Shown here: piece after piece, positions 61,373-64,000 of the stretch
How the letters are laid out: each line of letters starts with the position of its first letter
How positions within the stretch are numbered: position 1 is the stretch's first letter
Origin: Streptomyces sp. F63
GTDB lineage: Bacteria > Actinomycetota > Actinomycetes > Streptomycetales > Streptomycetaceae
Direction: 5' to 3'
Assembly: GCF_018070345.1 (NCBI RefSeq)
Contig: NZ_JAGPXX010000016.1
Location: forward strand, 1-64,000
DNA length: 64,000 bases
Translations under genes and position numbers: made by a program
The notes under the pieces: model-generated
The model's database searches: none
Seen by the model: only the letters and a program-made list of their open reading frames with translations
What the model was told of the DNA's origin: nothing

Positions 61373-62998
61373 ATGACCATGGGGCATCTGGAGGCCGCAC
61401 ACATCGACTACTACCTCCCCGACGGCCGGAGGCTCCTCGGAGAGGTGTCGTTCCGGGTCGGCGAAGGCCGGGTCGTCGCGCTGGTGGGGCCCAACGGAGC
61501 AGGGAAGACCACGCTGCTCCGCATCCTGTCCGGCGAACTGCAGCCACACGGCGGAGCCGTGACCGTGAGCGGCGGACTGGGAGTCATGCCCCAGTTCGTG
61601 GGCTCCGTCCGAGACGACCGGACGGTCCGCGACCTGCTCGTGTCCGTCGCCCCGCCGCCGATCCGTACCGCGGCGGCCGCGCTCGACGCCGCCGAACACC
61701 TGATGATGACGGTCGACGACGAGAACGCCCAGATGCGGTACGCCCAAGCCCTCAGCGACTGGGCCGAGGTCCAGGGATACGAAGCCGAGACCCTGTGGGA
61801 CGTCTGCACCACAGCCGCGCTCGGGGTGCCCTACGAAAAGGCCCAGTGGAGGCTCGTGCAGACCCTGAGCGGCGGAGAGCAGAAGCGGCTGGTGCTCGAA
61901 GCACTGCTGCGCGGGCCCGACGAGGTCCTGCTGCTCGACGAACCCGACAACTACCTCGACGTACCGGGCAAGCGCTGGCTGGAAGAGCGGTTGCGCGAAA
62001 CACGCAAGACCGTGCTGTTCGTATCGCACGACCGGGAACTGCTCGCGCGAGCGGCGGAGAAGATCATCAGTGTGGAGCCCGGGCCCAGCGGCTCCGACGT
62101 ATGGGTGCACGGCGACGGATTCGGCACGTACCACGAGGCACGCCAGGACCGCTTCGCCCGCTACGAGGAGCTGAAGCGGCGCTGGGAGGAACAGCACGCC
62201 AAGCTCCGGCGCCTGGTGCTCGACATGCAGCAGTACGCCTCCCGGAGCGACGACATGGCGTCGCGGTACAAGGCGGCCAAGACACGGCTCCGCAAGTTCG
62301 AGGAGGCGGGACCGCCCCCCGAGCCGCCGCGCAAGCAGGAGATCCGCATGCGGCTCGGCGGCGGACGCACGGGAATGCGGGCGTTCACCCTGCAGGACCT
62401 CGAACTGACGGGCCTGATGAAACCGTTCTCGCTGGAGATCTTCTACGGGGAGCGGGTGGCCGTGCTCGGCTCGAACGGGTCCGGCAAGTCGCACTTCCTG
62501 CGGCTGCTGGCGGGCGAGGACGTCACCCACACCGGCGCATGGAAGCCGGGCGCCCGCGTCGTACCGGGCCACTTCGCGCAGACGCACGCCCACCCCGAGC
62601 TGAACGGACGGACGCTGGCCGACATCCTGTGGCAGGAGCACGCGAAGGACCGGGGAGGCGCCATGTCGGTGCTGCGCCGCTACGAGCTGCAGCGCCAGGC
62701 CGACCAGCACTTCGACAGGCTGTCCGGCGGCCAGCAGGCACGCTTCCAGATCCTTCTGCTGGAACTGGCCGGCGCCACGGCCCTGCTGCTGGACGAGCCC
62801 ACGGACAACCTGGACCTCGAATCCGCCGAGGCACTCCAGGAGGGACTTGAGGCGTTCGACGGCGTGGTGCTGGCGGTGACCCACGACCGCTGGTTCGCCC
62901 GCTCCTTCGACCGCTACCTGGTCTTCGGCTCGGACGGCGTGGTCAGGGAGAGCGCGGAACCCGTCTGGGACGAACGCCGGGTGGAACGCGTCCGCTGA
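61373..62998 (+). CDS. ABC-F type ATPase
   Basis: 541 residues from ATG 61373 (AGAGGAATGG upstream). Two ATPase domains, no membrane segments. Domain 1: Walker A GPNGAGKTT, signature LSGGEQKR, Walker B LLLDEPDNYLD. A charged linker (YEELKRRWEEQHAKLRRL) follows. Domain 2: GSNGSGKSH, LSGGQQARF, LLLDEPTDNLD, then THDRWFARSFDRY. ABC-F proteins bind the ribosomal E site; some relieve antibiotic-stalled ribosomes and give self-resistance in producers. The place next to remnants of an antibiotic cluster fits that. As the last gene of the peptide/XRE/protease group it could instead belong to that system. Confidence 0.85.
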   Translation: MTMGHLEAAHIDYYLPDGRRLLGEVSFRVGEGRVVALVGPNGAGKTTLLRILSGELQPHGGAVTVSGGLGVMPQFVGSVRDDRTVRDLLVSVAPPPIRTAAAALDAAEHLMMTVDDENAQMRYAQALSDWAEVQGYEAETLWDVCTTAALGVPYEKAQWRLVQTLSGGEQKRLVLEALLRGPDEVLLLDEPDNYLDVPGKRWLEERLRETRKTVLFVSHDRELLARAAEKIISVEPGPSGSDVWVHGDGFGTYHEARQDRFARYEELKRRWEEQHAKLRRLVLDMQQYASRSDDMASRYKAAKTRLRKFEEAGPPPEPPRKQEIRMRLGGGRTGMRAFTLQDLELTGLMKPFSLEIFYGERVAVLGSNGSGKSHFLRLLAGEDVTHTGAWKPGARVVPGHFAQTHAHPELNGRTLADILWQEHAKDRGGAMSVLRRYELQRQADQHFDRLSGGQQARFQILLLELAGATALLLDEPTDNLDLESAEALQEGLEAFDGVVLAVTHDRWFARSFDRYLVFGSDGVVRESAEPVWDERRVERVR

Positions 62999-63014
62999 AC
63001 AGCCACTGAGAGAG

Positions 63015-63077
63015 CGGCATCCGGATCCGCCGGATCGACGGATGCCGAACGCCCCGGACCGTGATCGGCCCGGGGCG
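63015..63077 (+). terminator. Tandem terminators after the ABC-F gene
   Basis: Two hairpins in a row: CGGCATCCG/CGGATGCCG (63015-63023 with 63039-63047) and CGCCCCGG/CCGGGGCG (63050-63057 with 63070-63077), starting 17 bases past the stop. The rest of the 333-bp gap to the DarT-like gene contains no gene. Confidence 0.75.
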
Positions 63078-63331
63078 CTTCCGCTGGTGCCCCCGGCAGG
63101 AACCGGCAACCTGCTCAACCGGGTTCGGGAGTTCCGTCCGCGAGCGACGGACAGGCCAGGAAGTGGCCGGAATTCGCCGCCGGCGAGGTTTGCCGAACTG
63201 CGTCTCGAGGACGGGGGACGTCCACCACCGTCCCCGTTGGATACCGCCCATCAAAAGGCTGTTCGGCACTTATGGTTGACGGCCGTCAGCCCACGGCTGC
63301 AGCCACAGGTGTGGTGTACTCAGCTCTTGTG

Positions 63332-63970
63332 ATGAACGTTGGGGAATGACGACTGTTCCACTTCACGCACATGCGCAACCTGCGTGACATCCTCGTCGAG
63401 AAGCAGTTGGTCTCGGACACCGCCATGCAGAGCCGAGGGGGCGTGCTGAGAGAGTGCGGAGACAAGGCGGTCAAAGCCGAACGGCGGTCGCGGCAGGTCA
63501 CTGTTCCGCCCTACGGTTGTCCAGCCGACTACGTCCCGTTCTACTTCGCCCCGCGCTCTCCCATGCTCTACGTCATCAGCCGGGGCGGCGTAGTCACCTA
63601 CCGGGACGGGCAGTCCCCGCTTGTCTACCTGGTTACGTCCGTCGACGGCGTCATGGAGTCCCACAGACCCTACGTGTTCAGCGACGGCAACTGCGCAAGT
63701 GAGATCACCAGGCACTACACCGACCTCAGCATGATGCCGAGCGTCGTCGACTGGGAGATCATGGCTGCACCGTACTGGGCGAACACAGCCGACGACGGCG
63801 ATCGCATGCGCCGGCGCATGGCCGAGCTCCTGGTGCACGGGCATGTGCCCGTGACCGCGTTGCACGAGGCGGCAGTCTACGATCACGATCACGCTCAGCA
63901 AGTACGACACCTGCTGAGGGAGACAGGGGCGGAGCTTCCGGTGAGTGTCAGACGCGAGTGGTACTACTGA
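63332..63970 (+). pseudogene. DarT-like (DUF4433) DNA ADP-ribosyltransferase toxin with early stop
   Basis: From ATG 63332 the frame reads MNVGE then TGA (63347-63349), and continues without shift as RLFHFTHMRNLRDILVEKQL to the stop at 63970. The family shows in FHFTHMRNL (NAD-binding His), VPFYFAPRSPMLYVI, GNCASEITRHYTDL and RRRMAELLVHGHVP, which holds the expected catalytic Glu. DarT transfers ADP-ribose to thymidines in single-stranded DNA and pairs with the DarG antitoxin. Restarting at ATG 63371 would lose the HFT motif; a CTG at 63353 would keep it. DarG, if present, lies beyond the window. Confidence 0.7.
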
Positions 63971-64000
63971 TCTGGCGGTTACGAACAGCCCCAAGGAAGG

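Noticed and set aside
29715..64000. Search for tRNA or rRNA genes and insertion sequence ends
   Set aside because: No cloverleaf-like or rRNA-like stretch, transposase, or flanking inverted repeats with target duplications were recognised by eye. A dedicated scan would be needed to exclude a tRNA.

Overview
The window is chromosomal DNA from a Streptomyces or a very close relative. GC content is very high, GTG and TTG starts with strong GGAGG sites are common, and the set of families fits: an AfsR/AfsS pair, the coenzyme F420 enzyme FbiC, XRE plus DUF397 pairs, a GPP34 protein, HelR and DUF5987. No rRNA, tRNA, insertion sequence or CRISPR array was seen.

Left part (1-20 kb). A minus-strand block carries afsR, then afsS, then two further tiny genes whose products are export signals followed by the same DNHxT repeat that defines AfsS. 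Each tiny gene is followed by a perfect hairpin. A heptamer direct repeat, the kind bound by SARP regulators, lies between afsR and afsS. After this come a SAM methyltransferase, a DoxX protein with a repeat tail, a Tat-exported PHP phosphoesterase, fbiC, an ADP-ribosylglycohydrolase, an XRE/DUF397 pair, a GPP34 protein and a carboxypeptidase with a very long disordered cytoplasmic domain.

Middle (20-43 kb). A poly-gamma-glutamate type locus reads capA, a two-module HAMP sensor without an output domain, capB, capC and an NlpC/P60 hydrolase. A divergent secreted protein beside it resembles zinc-dependent polyglutamate hydrolases. Next are HxlR/RidA, helR (RNA polymerase recycling, rifamycin tolerance), a PaeR7I-like restriction-modification pair whose nuclease is frameshifted, a frameshifted XRE gene with its DUF397 partner, two GNATs, a GT39 membrane glycosyltransferase and a GHKL ATPase fused to a nuclease domain (likely phage defence).

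Right part (43-64 kb). A translationally coupled four-gene operon is built around a GMC oxidoreductase. It is followed by a SUKH/LRR protein, a lipoprotein, a DUF2000/AraC pair and a ferric reductase-like protein. A graveyard of truncated and frameshifted genes then looks like the remnant of a cytosine nucleoside antibiotic cluster. The most novel-looking locus follows: a small exported peptide with a repeated IDWP motif, an XRE-TPR regulator of RRNPP-like layout, a caspase-fold-like protein with a zinc ribbon, and an ABC-F ATPase. The window ends in a DarT-like toxin gene interrupted by an early stop codon.

The two best candidates for undescribed biology are the exported AfsS-repeat peptides (64-647) and the peptide/XRE-TPR/caspase-like/ABC-F locus (57.6-63 kb).
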